Source of the DNA: Peptoclostridium litorale DSM 5388
GTDB taxonomy: Bacteria; Bacillota; Clostridia; Peptostreptococcales; Peptostreptococcaceae
NCBI RefSeq assembly: GCF_900141635.1
Contig: NZ_FSRH01000003.1
Span: 186,001 to 250,000, forward strand
DNA length: 64,000 bases
Reading direction: 5' to 3'
Shown: positions 19,427-29,025 of the stretch, piece by piece
How positions within the stretch are numbered: the first letter of the stretch is position 1
How the letters are laid out: each line of letters starts with the position of its first letter
The notes under the pieces: generated by a model
Databases searched by the model: none
Told to the model about the DNA's origin: nothing
Seen by the model: the letters and a program-made list of their open reading frames with translations, nothing else
Program-made: the position numbers and the translations under genes

Positions 19427-19457
19427 AAAGACCTGCATAGTCAGCAGGTCTTTTTTA
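19427..19457 (+). terminator. intrinsic terminator after iscU
   Basis: AAAGACCTGC pairs with GCAGGTCTTT, loop ATAGTCA, then TTTT. Confidence 0.9.
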
Positions 19458-19525
19458 TTGATTAAAGTTAGCGTTTGTTGTAATATTATGTGAAGTAGGC
19501 TTATATTATGAAGATGGGTGGTTTT

Positions 19526-20599
19526 ATGAAAAAAAGAGTAATGATAGGAATGAGCGGCGGCGTGGACAGTTCCGTTGCTGCATACCTTTTAAAAGAGCAG
19601 GGATACGATGTAATAGGAGTGTTTATGAAACTTTGGGACGGCGAAGCTGAAAGAGAAAAGGCTTGCTGCTCGCTGTCGGCTGTTGAAGATGCGAGGATGG
19701 TTGCCGAAAAGATTGGAATACCGTTTTATGTGCTCAACATGAGGGACGTTTTCAAAGAGAAGGTCGTAGACTACTTTGTGGACGAATACCTGAACGGGAA
19801 AACTCCAAACCCTTGCATAGCGTGCAACAAGCACATAAAATTCGACGCGTTTTTAAAGAAGGCCCAAATGCTTGAATGCGACTATGTGGCCACGGGGCAC
19901 TATTCGAAGGTCGAGCATGACAGTGAAAGCGGCAGATACCTTCTCAAAAAATCCGATACGGATGAAAAAGACCAGACATATGCGCTATACAACATGACGC
20001 AGTACCAGCTGGAGAGGACACTGCTTCCACTTGGAAACTACAACAAGGACCAGATAAGGGAAATCGCCGCAAAGATAGGCCTTGTGACCGCAAACAAGCC
20101 TGACAGCCAGGAAATATGCTTTGTGGAAGACGATGACTACTACAGGTTCATAAAAGAGTATTCCCAAAAGGACATACCTTGCGGAGACTTCGTGGACAAG
20201 AACGGAAAAGTGCTTGGAAAACACAGGGGCATAGTAAAGTATACGGTAGGCCAGAGAAAGGGCCTTGGGATAGCGCTTGGAAAGCCGGCATACGTAGTGG
20301 GCATAAATGCAAAGAAAAACCAGGTCATAATAGGAGACAATGAAGACGTCTTCAAAAAGGGCCTCATAGCAAAAGACTTCAATCTCATATACTGCGACGA
20401 GATTGAAGACGGAATGACTGTATACGCAAAGGTGAGATACAGCGCAAAGGCCAAAAAGGCAAACATATACAAGATAGGCAGGGACAAGGTCAAAATAGTC
20501 TTTGAAAACGCTGAAAGGGCCATAACCCCTGGCCAGTCAGTTGTAATATACAAGGGAGACTATGTGTTTGGCGGAGGAATAATAGAAAAGGCCATATAA
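19526..20599 (+). CDS. mnmA: tRNA-specific 2-thiouridylase MnmA
   Basis: The 357-residue enzyme thiolates U34 of Lys, Glu and Gln tRNAs using sulfur relayed from IscS. It shows the PP-loop [12 protein letters not shown], the catalytic cysteines in [12 protein letters not shown] and [13 protein letters not shown], and the C-terminal beta-barrel domain (from about 285). ATG at 19526 is preferred over one at 19508: GGGTGG lies just before it and the protein then begins [12 protein letters not shown]. The iscU terminator separates it from the isc genes, so it may have its own promoter. Confidence 0.95.
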   Translation: MKKRVMIGMSGGVDSSVAAYLLKEQGYDVIGVFMKLWDGEAEREKACCSLSAVEDARMVAEKIGIPFYVLNMRDVFKEKVVDYFVDEYLNGKTPNPCIACNKHIKFDAFLKKAQMLECDYVATGHYSKVEHDSESGRYLLKKSDTDEKDQTYALYNMTQYQLERTLLPLGNYNKDQIREIAAKIGLVTANKPDSQEICFVEDDDYYRFIKEYSQKDIPCGDFVDKNGKVLGKHRGIVKYTVGQRKGLGIALGKPAYVVGINAKKNQVIIGDNEDVFKKGLIAKDFNLIYCDEIEDGMTVYAKVRYSAKAKKANIYKIGRDKVKIVFENAERAITPGQSVVIYKGDYVFGGGIIEKAI

Positions 20600-20634
20600 T
20601 ATGTAGTATACAACTTTATTTTATCCTTATGATA

Positions 20635-20793
20635 TTGACATAATTAAACTGTATGTATTAATATTTAAAGTATGACTTACTAAATAAAGACAAATGCTGC
20701 AAGCATGCTCTATATAATAGTCCTTTGCCTCGCTTTGAGAAGCAGGAGGCGAGGGATTTATTTTTACATGCTTGTTTCTTAGGGAGGTAGCAA
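20635..20793 (+). promoter_or_regulatory. structured alaS leader (not a T-box)
   Basis: TTGACA (20635-20640) with an AT-rich -10 near 20658 gives a likely promoter. The leader then forms a long-range helix, CAAGCATG (20700-20707) with CATGCTTG (20767-20774), enclosing a second helix CCTCGC (20728-20733) with GCGAGG (20749-20754). The outer helix ends 6-7 bases before the ribosome site AGGGAGG. The T-box hallmark UGGNACCGCG and a terminator are absent, although alaS is commonly T-box regulated in Firmicutes. Function is unknown. Confidence 0.5.
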
Positions 20794-23433
20794 ATGAAAA
20801 AGCTAGGTTTAAATGAAATAAGGAAAAGATTTCTTGATTTTTTTGAATCAAAGGACCACTATGTAAGACAGAGTTATCCGCTGGTACCGCAGGGAGACGA
20901 CAGTCTACTGCTTATAAATGCGGGAATGGCCCCTATGAAGGCATATTTCATGGGAAAGGAAGAGCCTCCTAAAAAGAGAATGGCTACATGCCAAAAATGT
21001 ATAAGAACAGGTGATATAGAAAATGTAGGCGTTACGGCAAGACACGCCACATTCTTTGAAATGCTTGGAAACTTCTCTTTTGGAGACTATTTCAAAAGAG
21101 AGTCAATAAACTGGGGATGGGAGTTTGTTACAAAGCACCTTGAAATACCGGCTGACAAAATTTGGATAAGCGTATATGAGGATGACGACGAGGCGTTTGA
21201 AATATGGAACAAGGAAGTTGGAATTCCTGCCGAAAGAATGGTGAGACTGGGAAAAGAGGACAACTTCTGGGAGATAGGAGTGGGACCTTGCGGACCTTGC
21301 TCGGAGCTTTACTATGACAGAGGCGAAGCGTACGGATGCGGCAGCCCAGACTGCAAGCCTGGATGCGACTGCGACAGATACCTTGAGTTTTGGAACCACG
21401 TGTTCACTCAGTTCGACAAGGATGAAGAGGGAGTATACCATCCGCTGCCAAGCCCAAACATAGATACGGGTATGGGCCTTGAAAGAATGGCATGCATAAT
21501 GCAGGATGTAAACACTATATTTGAAGTTGACACAATAAGGCACATACTAAACGGCGTACTTGCAATTTCAGGGGCAGAATACGGAAAAGACGCCAAAAAC
21601 GACACGTCTATAAGGATAATAACAGACCACGTAAGGGCCGTTACATTCATGATAGCAGATGGAGTTCTTCCGTCTAACGAGGGAAGAGGATACGTGCTTA
21701 GAAGGCTTCTTAGAAGAGCGGCAAGACACGGAAAACTTCTTGGCGTAGAAGGGGCATTCCTTGTAAACCTTATGGAAAAAGTTATAGAGGTGAGCGGAGA
21801 CGCATATCCTGAGCTTATAGAAAAAAGAGATTACATCAAAAAGATACTTAGAATAGAGGAAGACAGATTCCAGGAGACAATAGACCAGGGTATGGACATG
21901 CTTAAAGACCATATGGAAAATGTAAAGGCTTCAGGAAGCGATACCATATCAGGAGAAGACGCATTCAAGCTTTATGACACATACGGATTCCCTGTAGACC
22001 TTACAAAGGAGATTGCAGAAGAAGAAGGCCTAAATGTGGACGAAGAGGGCTTTGAATCTGAAATGGAAAAGCAAAGGGAAAGAGCGAGAAGCGCAAGAGG
22101 AGACATGGAAGGCGCAGGCTGGAAGGAAGACGTATTTGACAGCCTTGACAGCAGCATAAAGAGCGAATTCATGGGATATGAAAAGCTGCAGATGGAATCT
22201 ACAGTGCTTGTAATAGTTAAAGAAAATGAGCTTGTGGACTCTGCATCTGAAGGCGAAAAGGTAACAATAATACTGGACAAGACTCCTTTTTATGCTGAAA
22301 GCGGAGGCCAGGCAGGCGACAAGGGAGAGCTTATATCAGGTGGATTCAAGGCAAGAGTTACAGATACTCAAAAAGGTCTAAATGCAAGAATACACCATGA
22401 AGTGGTAGTTGAAAGCGGCCAGATAAAAACAGGCCAGAGGGTAGACGCACTTGTACTTGAAGAGATGAGAATGGCTACTGGAAGAAACCACACTGCAACG
22501 CACATGCTTCACACTGCGCTTAAGCATGTACTTGGAACTCACGTAGAGCAGTCTGGATCCCTTGTAAGCCACGAAAAACTTAGATTCGACTTTACTCATT
22601 TCGAGTCGATATCAAAAGAAGAACTTCTTGAGGTTGAGAGAATAGTAAACATAAACATACTTAAGGCTCACAAGGTAGACGTCATAGACGCTTCACTGGA
22701 AGAGGCAAAGAAAATGGGAGCAACTGCACTGTTTGGAGAAAAATACGGAGACAGGGTAAGGGTTGTAAAAATGGGAGACTACTCAATGGAGCTTTGTGGA
22801 GGAACTCATCTTGAAAACACTTCGCAGGTAGGACTTTTCAAAATACTTTCTGAAAGCGGAGTTGCAGCCGGAGTAAGAAGAATAGAGGCTGTAACGGGAA
22901 TGGCGGTTTACAACATGCTTAACCAAAAGCAGGCCCTTATAGAGGAAGTGTGCTCTGTGCTAAAGGCCAAGGAGGACAATATTGTAAACAGGTCAGGCGC
23001 AGTTATGAGCCAGATGAAGGACATGGAGAAAGAGATAAGCTCAATGAAGTCTAAGCTGCTTTCAAGCTCAATAGACGACATATTGAATAATAAAGAGAGC
23101 GTTGACGGAGTAGGCTTTATAGCTTATAAGTTTGAAAACACTGACATGGATTCTCTAAGAGACAGTGCCGACAAACTTAGAGACAAAATGGGATCTGCTG
23201 TGATAGTTCTTGCGAATATAGATGGAGACAAGGTAAACTTTGTATGCGCTGCGACAAAGGACCTTATGGCCAAGGGAGTGCACGCAGGAAACATAGTTAA
23301 AGAGGTTGCAAAAATGACTGGAGGAGGCGGCGGTGGAAGGCCAGACATGGCTCAAGCCGGTGGAAAAGACCCTTCTAAAGTCGATGAGGCGCTTTCGAAA
23401 GTTGCGGATATAATAAAGTCTCAGCTAAAATAG
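20794..23433 (+). CDS. alaS: alanyl-tRNA synthetase
   Basis: The 879-residue enzyme charges tRNA-Ala. The class II catalytic domain is at the N-terminus (RKRFLDFFESKDH, then RHATFFEMLGNFSFGDYFKR), the editing domain has HTATHMLHTAL and CGGTHLENTSQVG (zinc ligands His and Cys), and the C-Ala domain ends with a Gly-rich GGGGGGRPDMAQAGG. Full length and intact. GGGAGG precedes the ATG by 6 bases. A strong terminator follows. Confidence 0.97.
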   Translation: MKKLGLNEIRKRFLDFFESKDHYVRQSYPLVPQGDDSLLLINAGMAPMKAYFMGKEEPPKKRMATCQKCIRTGDIENVGVTARHATFFEMLGNFSFGDYFKRESINWGWEFVTKHLEIPADKIWISVYEDDDEAFEIWNKEVGIPAERMVRLGKEDNFWEIGVGPCGPCSELYYDRGEAYGCGSPDCKPGCDCDRYLEFWNHVFTQFDKDEEGVYHPLPSPNIDTGMGLERMACIMQDVNTIFEVDTIRHILNGVLAISGAEYGKDAKNDTSIRIITDHVRAVTFMIADGVLPSNEGRGYVLRRLLRRAARHGKLLGVEGAFLVNLMEKVIEVSGDAYPELIEKRDYIKKILRIEEDRFQETIDQGMDMLKDHMENVKASGSDTISGEDAFKLYDTYGFPVDLTKEIAEEEGLNVDEEGFESEMEKQRERARSARGDMEGAGWKEDVFDSLDSSIKSEFMGYEKLQMESTVLVIVKENELVDSASEGEKVTIILDKTPFYAESGGQAGDKGELISGGFKARVTDTQKGLNARIHHEVVVESGQIKTGQRVDALVLEEMRMATGRNHTATHMLHTALKHVLGTHVEQSGSLVSHEKLRFDFTHFESISKEELLEVERIVNINILKAHKVDVIDASLEEAKKMGATALFGEKYGDRVRVVKMGDYSMELCGGTHLENTSQVGLFKILSESGVAAGVRRIEAVTGMAVYNMLNQKQALIEEVCSVLKAKEDNIVNRSGAVMSQMKDMEKEISSMKSKLLSSSIDDILNNKESVDGVGFIAYKFENTDMDSLRDSADKLRDKMGSAVIVLANIDGDKVNFVCAATKDLMAKGVHAGNIVKEVAKMTGGGGGGRPDMAQAGGKDPSKVDEALSKVADIIKSQLK

Positions 23434-23451
23434 AATACATTTAATGTAAAT

Positions 23452-23484
23452 TAATAAGGAGCAGTTTATTCTGCTCCTTATTCG
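23452..23484 (+). terminator. intrinsic terminator after alaS
   Basis: AATAAGGAGCAG pairs with CTGCTCCTTATT around TTTATT. Confidence 0.85.
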
Positions 23485-23562
23485 ACTAATTCAAGACTAA
23501 GGTCATTGTGGTGTGTTATAATGTCATAAGAGGTAAAATTTATTATATTAGAAGGTGATAAT

Positions 23563-23820
23563 ATGACTTTTGAGAATAAAAACACAATGAAATTTGAGGC
23601 GGTAAAAGACGAAAATATGACTCCGAAGCAGGTGCTTGAAATAGTGTATGAGGCACTTGTAGAAAAGGGATATAATCCCATAAACCAGCTTGTAGGATAT
23701 ATACTATCAGGAGACCCGACTTATATAACAAGCCATAAGAGTGCCAGAAGCGTAATAAGAAAAGTGGAGCGAGATGAACTTATAGAGGAACTTTTAAAGT
23801 CATACTTGCAGGGAAAGTAG
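23563..23820 (+). CDS. ireB: IreB family regulatory phosphoprotein (UPF0297)
   Basis: The 85-residue protein has the UPF0297 signature: Thr-rich N-terminus ([13 protein letters not shown]), [32 protein letters not shown] and a helical tail. In Enterococcus IreB is a substrate of the Ser/Thr kinase IreK and affects cephalosporin resistance. IreB usually lies next to ruvX and a DUF1292 gene; here a large membrane-protein gene is inserted 9 bases downstream. Confidence 0.94.
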   Translation: MTFENKNTMKFEAVKDENMTPKQVLEIVYEALVEKGYNPINQLVGYILSGDPTYITSHKSARSVIRKVERDELIEELLKSYLQGK

Positions 23821-23829
23821 GTATATAGT

Positions 23830-25992
23830 GTGAAGGGAAGATTTACCGCAGTTTTTTTGACTATCCTTTTTGTTTTGCAGTCTATTTTTGCAAGCAGCTA
23901 TGCCCAGAATGAAAGCGGAAAAGTAATACTCATAATGCTTAGCAGGACGGGAATGGAGGATATGCTCGAAATAAAGTCTATAAAAGAGGAATTGGAAAGC
24001 AGGGGCTATGTATCGCTTATGAATATCAAAGGTTCGAAGGGAACCAGCGATATAAGGTCGTATGCATCCATTGGATGGGGAACAAGGGCGTATTTAAAGC
24101 CTGAAGACATAGACTTTGTCACTTCGGACGATGAAAATAGAGTCATATTCAAAAGAAGAACTGGCATCGAGCCAAAGCATATAAACAACATAAACATAAA
24201 CATGCTCAAAAGCAGCAATGAGTCTGGGGAGTACGGAGCCTATCTGGGGATTCTCCAAAAAGAGCTGAGTAAAAATGGAAAGACCATAAGTGTAATAGGA
24301 AATTCAGACATTCCAGAAAAAAATCACAGCTATGCCTCTCTTTTGGCCATGGATGAAAATGGCAGTATAGAAAGCGGAAAGATAGACGGCATAAATGTTC
24401 AGGATGATTACATGCCATTTGGAATGAGAACAGATTACGAGGCTTTGAAAGAATATACGAGGGACTATTACTCGAAGTCTGATGTTTTGGCTATTGAACT
24501 TGGGGATACAAGCAGGCTGGACCTTTACAGGGAAAACCTGAACCAAAAGACATACGGTGAAATGCAAAATAAGATATACGGCAACATAAGTGATTATATA
24601 TCCTATGTAATGTCAGATTTGGCAGATGCTAAGGACAGGATATATATAGTGTCTCCATATCCTACTCTTTTGGAATATAAAAATTATAAGAGGCTTTCTC
24701 CCGCATTCATTTTTGAAGGGCAGGGAAAGGGCGTGTTATACTCCAATACTACAAGGAGAGAAGGCGTAATAGGAAATGTGGACATAGCGGCCGATGTGCT
24801 TGACTATTTTGGAATAAAGTCAGATTTCATGGTTGGAAGAAGCATACAAAAGATAGAAAGAAGCGACAATACTGAGTTTTTAGGGTCTGAATTTGAAAAG
24901 ATGAGCACTACATATCAGCTCAGGATGCCAGTGCTCTACAGCTATGCGGTGTTTGAGATGCTCCTTTGGATATCGATATTCATATGCATACTGATAAAAG
25001 GTATGATTCCTAAAAAGGTTTTCAGTGTACTCTCGGAGGTGCTGCAGCTTACTGTTGTGATGCCGTTTGTGCTACTGGTTGAGCCGATATTTGGAGCCAC
25101 CTCAAAATCTCCTGTATTGGCTATAATAATATCTCTTACAGTGATACTGTACATCGCGCTCAAAAAGCTTATTAAGGGAAATATAGAAAGGTTCATGGTC
25201 ATAAGCATGATGACAGGCATTGGAATACTTGCAGATGCAGCTACAGGCCAGGAACTCATTAAAAGGTCTATATTCGGATATGACGCTATGATAGGAGCGA
25301 GATACTACGGGGTTGGAAACGAGTACATGGGAATACTGATAGGAGCCAGCCTGCTTTCTGTTGCAGGGCTATTGCAAAAGGAAAAGATAAAAAAGGCTGC
25401 TGCGATCATAATGCTTGCAATCACCATAGTAATACTGGGATTCCCTAAAATGGGCGCAAATGTAGGTGGAACTATAACCGCATCATTTTGCTTTCTTTTC
25501 TTTGTACTCAGGATGTACAATGTAAAAATCGACTTTAAAAAGCTAGTTGCAATATCAGCCTTTGTATGCGTCGTAGTGGCTGGAATGGCATTTATAGACA
25601 TATTTTTGATTGGAAGCAAGTCGCACCTTGCAGGTGCAATACAGAGCATAATATCTGGAGGGCCGGTAGTGATAATCCAGATAATGAGCAGAAAGCTCGC
25701 TATGAATGCCAGTCTTATAGGCGGATCAATATGGAGCAAGGTGTTTATAATGGCGCTTTTCATAGTGGGAGTGCTATTCTACAGGCCTTTTGGAATACTC
25801 AAAAGGGTCTGCAACGAAAAAGAGTTTTTGAAAAAGGGATGGATATCAATTATAGTGGGAAGCTTTGTAGGGTTCGCGGTAAACGACTCTGGAGTTGTTT
25901 CTGCAGCCACCAGCATATCTTTTGTAATAATATCGGTTCTTTTGCTCATAATGGAAAAGATTGCGCATGAAAATGCACAGCAAGGCAGCTAG
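23830..25992 (+). CDS. secreted alkaline-phosphatase-like domain fused to polytopic membrane domain, function unknown
   Basis: The 720-residue protein starts at GTG with a signal segment (AVFLTILFVLQSIFASSYA). Residues 30-355 are predicted to lie outside the membrane. The part with YIVSPYPTLLEYK, RLSPAFIFEGQGKGVLYSN and GNVDIAADVLDYFGIKSDFMV resembles the C-terminal half of alkaline-phosphatase-superfamily domains, where DIAPTVLDLLG-like motifs occur. The metal-binding Asp expected near the first strand (VILIMLSRTG) is not seen, so it may be inactive. Residues 365-712 hold about ten hydrophobic helices. It sits between ireB and ruvX and overlaps neither. The family resemblance is from memory; the function is unknown. 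Confidence 0.6.
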   Translation: MKGRFTAVFLTILFVLQSIFASSYAQNESGKVILIMLSRTGMEDMLEIKSIKEELESRGYVSLMNIKGSKGTSDIRSYASIGWGTRAYLKPEDIDFVTSDDENRVIFKRRTGIEPKHINNININMLKSSNESGEYGAYLGILQKELSKNGKTISVIGNSDIPEKNHSYASLLAMDENGSIESGKIDGINVQDDYMPFGMRTDYEALKEYTRDYYSKSDVLAIELGDTSRLDLYRENLNQKTYGEMQNKIYGNISDYISYVMSDLADAKDRIYIVSPYPTLLEYKNYKRLSPAFIFEGQGKGVLYSNTTRREGVIGNVDIAADVLDYFGIKSDFMVGRSIQKIERSDNTEFLGSEFEKMSTTYQLRMPVLYSYAVFEMLLWISIFICILIKGMIPKKVFSVLSEVLQLTVVMPFVLLVEPIFGATSKSPVLAIIISLTVILYIALKKLIKGNIERFMVISMMTGIGILADAATGQELIKRSIFGYDAMIGARYYGVGNEYMGILIGASLLSVAGLLQKEKIKKAAAIIMLAITIVILGFPKMGANVGGTITASFCFLFFVLRMYNVKIDFKKLVAISAFVCVVVAGMAFIDIFLIGSKSHLAGAIQSIISGGPVVIIQIMSRKLAMNASLIGGSIWSKVFIMALFIVGVLFYRPFGILKRVCNEKEFLKKGWISIIVGSFVGFAVNDSGVVSAATSISFVIISVLLLIMEKIAHENAQQGS

Positions 25993-26001
25993 GGAGGATT
26001 T

Positions 26002-26424
26002 ATGGAAAAAAAGATAGGACTTGATGTGGGAGACAAGACCATAGGTGTTGCTGTAAGCGACATTATGGGACTGACGGCCCAAGGCGTAAAGACCATAAGA
26101 AGGTCAAGTTATGAAAAGGACTTTTTGGAGCTTGAGGCCATAGTGAAAGACAATGGAATCAAAAAAGCGGTGGTAGGGCTTCCGAAAAACATGAATGGGA
26201 CACTTGGCCCTCAGGGAGAGAAAGTGCTCAAATTCGTGGAGAGGATGAAAAAGAAAATTGACATAGAAGTCGATTTTTGGGATGAAAGGCTTACAACCGT
26301 TGCAGCCCACAGAACTCTTATAGAGGCTGATGTGAGCAGGAAAAAGAGGAAGAAAGTCGTAGACATGCTTGCGGCGGTATTTATACTGCAGGGATATCTC
26401 GACATGGAAAATATGAAAAAATAA
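26002..26424 (+). CDS. ruvX: RuvX/YqgF family Holliday junction resolvase-like protein
   Basis: The 140-residue RNase H-fold protein has [15 protein letters not shown] at the start, [15 protein letters not shown] in the middle and [13 protein letters not shown]. YqgF proteins act in rRNA 5' end maturation in some bacteria and were predicted as Holliday junction resolvases. GGGAGG lies 6 bases before the ATG, within 10 bases of the previous stop, so it is co-transcribed with the genes before it. Confidence 0.94.
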   Translation: MEKKIGLDVGDKTIGVAVSDIMGLTAQGVKTIRRSSYEKDFLELEAIVKDNGIKKAVVGLPKNMNGTLGPQGEKVLKFVERMKKKIDIEVDFWDERLTTVAAHRTLIEADVSRKKRKKVVDMLAAVFILQGYLDMENMKK

Positions 26425-26444
26425 TATAATAAAGAGGTGCTGAT

Positions 26445-26702
26445 ATGGAAGAAAACATAGTAACGCTACTTGACCAGGATGGAAACGAAGTTGAATTTGA
26501 AATAATAATGACTCTTGAGGCAGAGGGAAGCGAGTATGCAATACTTGCCCCAGTGGAAGAGATGGAAGAAGGGGAAGCTGTAATATTTAAAATTGAGCAG
26601 GATGAAGACGGAGAGGAAGTTCTTGTTTCGATAGACAACGACGAGGAGTACGAGACTGTAGTGAGTGCATACGAGGTACTTATGCAGGAAGAGATGCAAT
26701 AG
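26445..26702 (+). CDS. DUF1292 family acidic protein (YrzB-like)
   Basis: The 85-residue, strongly acidic protein has the DUF1292 layout: LLDQDGNEVEFEIIMTLE, YAILAPVEE and IFKIEQDEDGEEVLVSI. The family is always found near ruvX and ireB, but no function is established. AGAGGTG precedes the ATG by about 6 bases. A long terminator follows and closes the operon. Confidence 0.92.
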   Translation: MEENIVTLLDQDGNEVEFEIIMTLEAEGSEYAILAPVEEMEEGEAVIFKIEQDEDGEEVLVSIDNDEEYETVVSAYEVLMQEEMQ

Positions 26703-26729
26703 CATTTACTGCTGGAAAAATTTCAAAAT

Positions 26730-26777
26730 AGCAAAATAAACGCCCTCTTTTTCAATTAAGAGGGCGTTTATTTTGCT
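26730..26777 (+). terminator. long bidirectional-type terminator
   Basis: A perfect 20-base-pair stem (26730-26749 with 26758-26777) encloses an 8-base loop. The core is ACGCCCTCTT with AAGAGGGCGT, flanked by AAAATA/TATTTT so that the U-tract falls inside the stem. Confidence 0.9.
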
Positions 26778-26815
26778 GTAAATTGTGTTTTTTTTATCAA
26801 AGAACAAAATATTTA

Positions 26816-26872
26816 TTGACACCTATTATCAATTAGTATAAAATATAAGTAGTTAATTGATAATGATTATAG
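26816..26872 (+). promoter_or_regulatory. feoAB promoter with Fur box
   Basis: TTGACA (26816-26821) and TAAAAT (26839-26844) are 17 bases apart. TGATAATGATTATAG (26858-26872) matches 13 of 15 bases of the Fur consensus, and a second half-site reads TGATAAT on the other strand at 26825-26831, beside the -35. The flanking ATCAATTA/TAATTGAT pair adds symmetry across the promoter. Iron-dependent repression by the fur product downstream is a direct inference. Confidence 0.8.
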
Positions 26873-26905
26873 ATTCCAATAAAAAATAAATATTTGGAGG
26901 GCCAT

Positions 26906-27124
26906 ATGACACTAGATAAAATAAACAGGGGACAAGAGATAGAAATAATGAATATTCCAGATCCGGGAATAAGATCGCAGGCGATAAGGCTTGGGATATA
27001 TGAAGGCGCAAAGCTCACATGCTTTGAAAAAATCCCTTCAGGACCGGTTGTTCTTCAAAATAGATTTCAAGAGATAGCAATAGGAAGAAATCTGGCCAAG
27101 ACAATAAGAGTAAAAGCGCTTTAG
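26906..27124 (+). CDS. feoA: ferrous iron transport protein FeoA
   Basis: The 72-residue SH3-like protein (LDKINRGQEIEIMNI, then IRSQAIRLGIYEGAKLTCFE) is the cytoplasmic partner of the iron channel FeoB. GGAGG at 26896-26900 places the start at the ATG at 26906; the upstream TTG would overlap the ribosome site. FeoB begins 11 bases after the stop. Confidence 0.94.
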   Translation: MTLDKINRGQEIEIMNIPDPGIRSQAIRLGIYEGAKLTCFEKIPSGPVVLQNRFQEIAIGRNLAKTIRVKAL

Positions 27125-27135
27125 GAGGTATATGA

Positions 27136-28998
27136 ATGTCAAGTTGTCATAACTTTACACCTAATATAGAAATAGATTCAGACGATATAAAACTAGTTCT
27201 CGCAGGAAATCCCAATGTAGGAAAATCAGTATTTTTCAACTACTTGACTGGAATGTACGTGGACGTTTCGAATTTTCCAGGGACTACAGTTGACATAAGT
27301 TCAGGGAGATTTGACAAATATGTTGTAATGGACACTCCGGGAGTTTACGGAGTATCGTCGTTCAACGACGAGGAAAGGGTTGCAAGGGATGTAATACTTA
27401 ATGCAGACGTAATACTTAACGTTGTAGACGCACTCCACCTTGAAAGAGACCTGTTTTTGACCCAGCAGATAATAGACATGGGAAAACCTGTAATAGTGGC
27501 CCTTAATATGATGGACGATGTCAAAAGACATGGAGTGGAAATCGATGTCGAGCTGCTTTCTCAGAAGCTTGGGGTAAATGTGATACCGACAACTGCGATA
27601 AAGGGAAAGGGCCTTTCGGATGTCAAGGAGGCTCTTGGAAGCGCAAGAGTGGGAAACAGGCTTGAGGTTGTAACGCAGAACCTTATGCAGGTGGCAAAAT
27701 ACTCGAACATGGACTCTGAGAGGCTTTTGGCGCTTGAAGAGGATGAGAACATAATCAAAAGGTGCGCTGCGGTGGATGTGCCAAAGCTCAGGGACGATAT
27801 ATACAAGCAAAGAAGGCTTAGAGTCGATTCAATAGTGGATAGTATAATAGTAGATGGCCATAAGAAGTCCTCTTTCTCCCAAAATCTTGGGAAAATGATG
27901 CTGAGACCTCTTACGGGAATCCCCATACTGTGCGCGACGCTGTATATACTATATCAGATAATAGGAGTATTTGTCGCACAGACAGTTGTTGGAGTGACTG
28001 AAGAAGTCATAATGGGAACTTATTACTATAATTTCATATATGGAATAATGAGCAATTTTGTAAGCGAGTCGACATTCACAGGAAAGCTTCTCATAGGGGA
28101 GTTTGGAGTGCTCACAATGGCTCCGGTATATATATTCGGGCTGCTTACACCTCTTGTGGTAGGATTCTACTTTTTCCTGTCAGTGCTAGAGGATTCCGGA
28201 TATCTTCCGAGGATAGCGGCGCTTGTAGACAAGAGTCTCAACTATATAGGGCTTAATGGACGTGCTATAATCCCTATGATTTTGGGTTTCGGATGCGTAA
28301 CAATGGCCACAGTAACCACTAGGATACTCGGTTCGAAAAGAGAAAGATTCATAGCCACAATGCTTTTGGGGCTTGCAATCCCGTGTTCTGCACAGCTAGG
28401 GGTAATAGCAGGGCTTATAGCAAGCCTTGGACTGAAATACATGATAATATATACAGTCACAATAGTGCTTGTATTTGGGCTCACAGGAGCGCTTTTGAAC
28501 AAGATTCTTCCGGGACAGTCTACAGACCTTCTTATAGACCTTCCTCCGCTTAGGATTCCAAAGCTTAAGAATCTGCTTAAAAAGACTGTTTTAAAGACGT
28601 GGATGTTCATAAAAGAGGCTGCGCCGCTGTTTGTGCTAGGAGGAGTAATAGTTACAGTTTTAAACCACACTGGAGCGCTTGATGTCATGATAGAATTTTT
28701 CGCACCTGTGACTTCAGGATTTTTAAAGCTTGACCCGAGAGTTACACAGACGTTTATAATGGGTATAATAAGAAGAGATTTCGGAGCTGCGGGACTGAGC
28801 ACACTTGCGGCAGAAGGAGTATTAAACCCTGCTCAGCTTCTTGTTTCTCTTGTTGTAATAACGCTGTTTGTACCGTGCATAGCGGCCATATTGGTAATAT
28901 TCAAGGAGAGGAGCCCTCTTGAATCGGCGCTTATATGGTTTGGAAGCTTCATAATATCATTCCTTGTAGGAGGGCTTCTTGCAGGCATAATCCTTTAA
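27136..28998 (+). CDS. feoB: ferrous iron transporter FeoB
   Basis: The 620-residue inner-membrane Fe(II) transporter has an N-terminal G domain (GNPNVGKS, VSNFPGTTVD, DTPGVYG, NMMDD) and a C-terminal membrane domain with the Gate motifs (GYLPRIAALVD..., GFGCVTMATVTTR, PCSAQLGVIAGL). A Cys in GFGCV is likely part of the metal path. It is shorter than enterobacterial FeoB (about 770), as usual in Firmicutes. GGAGG precedes the ATG. It is in the Fur-controlled feoA-feoB unit. Confidence 0.96.
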   Translation: MSSCHNFTPNIEIDSDDIKLVLAGNPNVGKSVFFNYLTGMYVDVSNFPGTTVDISSGRFDKYVVMDTPGVYGVSSFNDEERVARDVILNADVILNVVDALHLERDLFLTQQIIDMGKPVIVALNMMDDVKRHGVEIDVELLSQKLGVNVIPTTAIKGKGLSDVKEALGSARVGNRLEVVTQNLMQVAKYSNMDSERLLALEEDENIIKRCAAVDVPKLRDDIYKQRRLRVDSIVDSIIVDGHKKSSFSQNLGKMMLRPLTGIPILCATLYILYQIIGVFVAQTVVGVTEEVIMGTYYYNFIYGIMSNFVSESTFTGKLLIGEFGVLTMAPVYIFGLLTPLVVGFYFFLSVLEDSGYLPRIAALVDKSLNYIGLNGRAIIPMILGFGCVTMATVTTRILGSKRERFIATMLLGLAIPCSAQLGVIAGLIASLGLKYMIIYTVTIVLVFGLTGALLNKILPGQSTDLLIDLPPLRIPKLKNLLKKTVLKTWMFIKEAAPLFVLGGVIVTVLNHTGALDVMIEFFAPVTSGFLKLDPRVTQTFIMGIIRRDFGAAGLSTLAAEGVLNPAQLLVSLVVITLFVPCIAAILVIFKERSPLESALIWFGSFIISFLVGGLLAGIIL

Positions 28999-29025
28999 TC
29001 AAAAGGCTATGGGGGAGAATATATA

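Noticed and set aside
20635-20793. T-box riboswitch before alaS
   Set aside because: No TGGNACCGCG element or terminator was found; only a nested hairpin.
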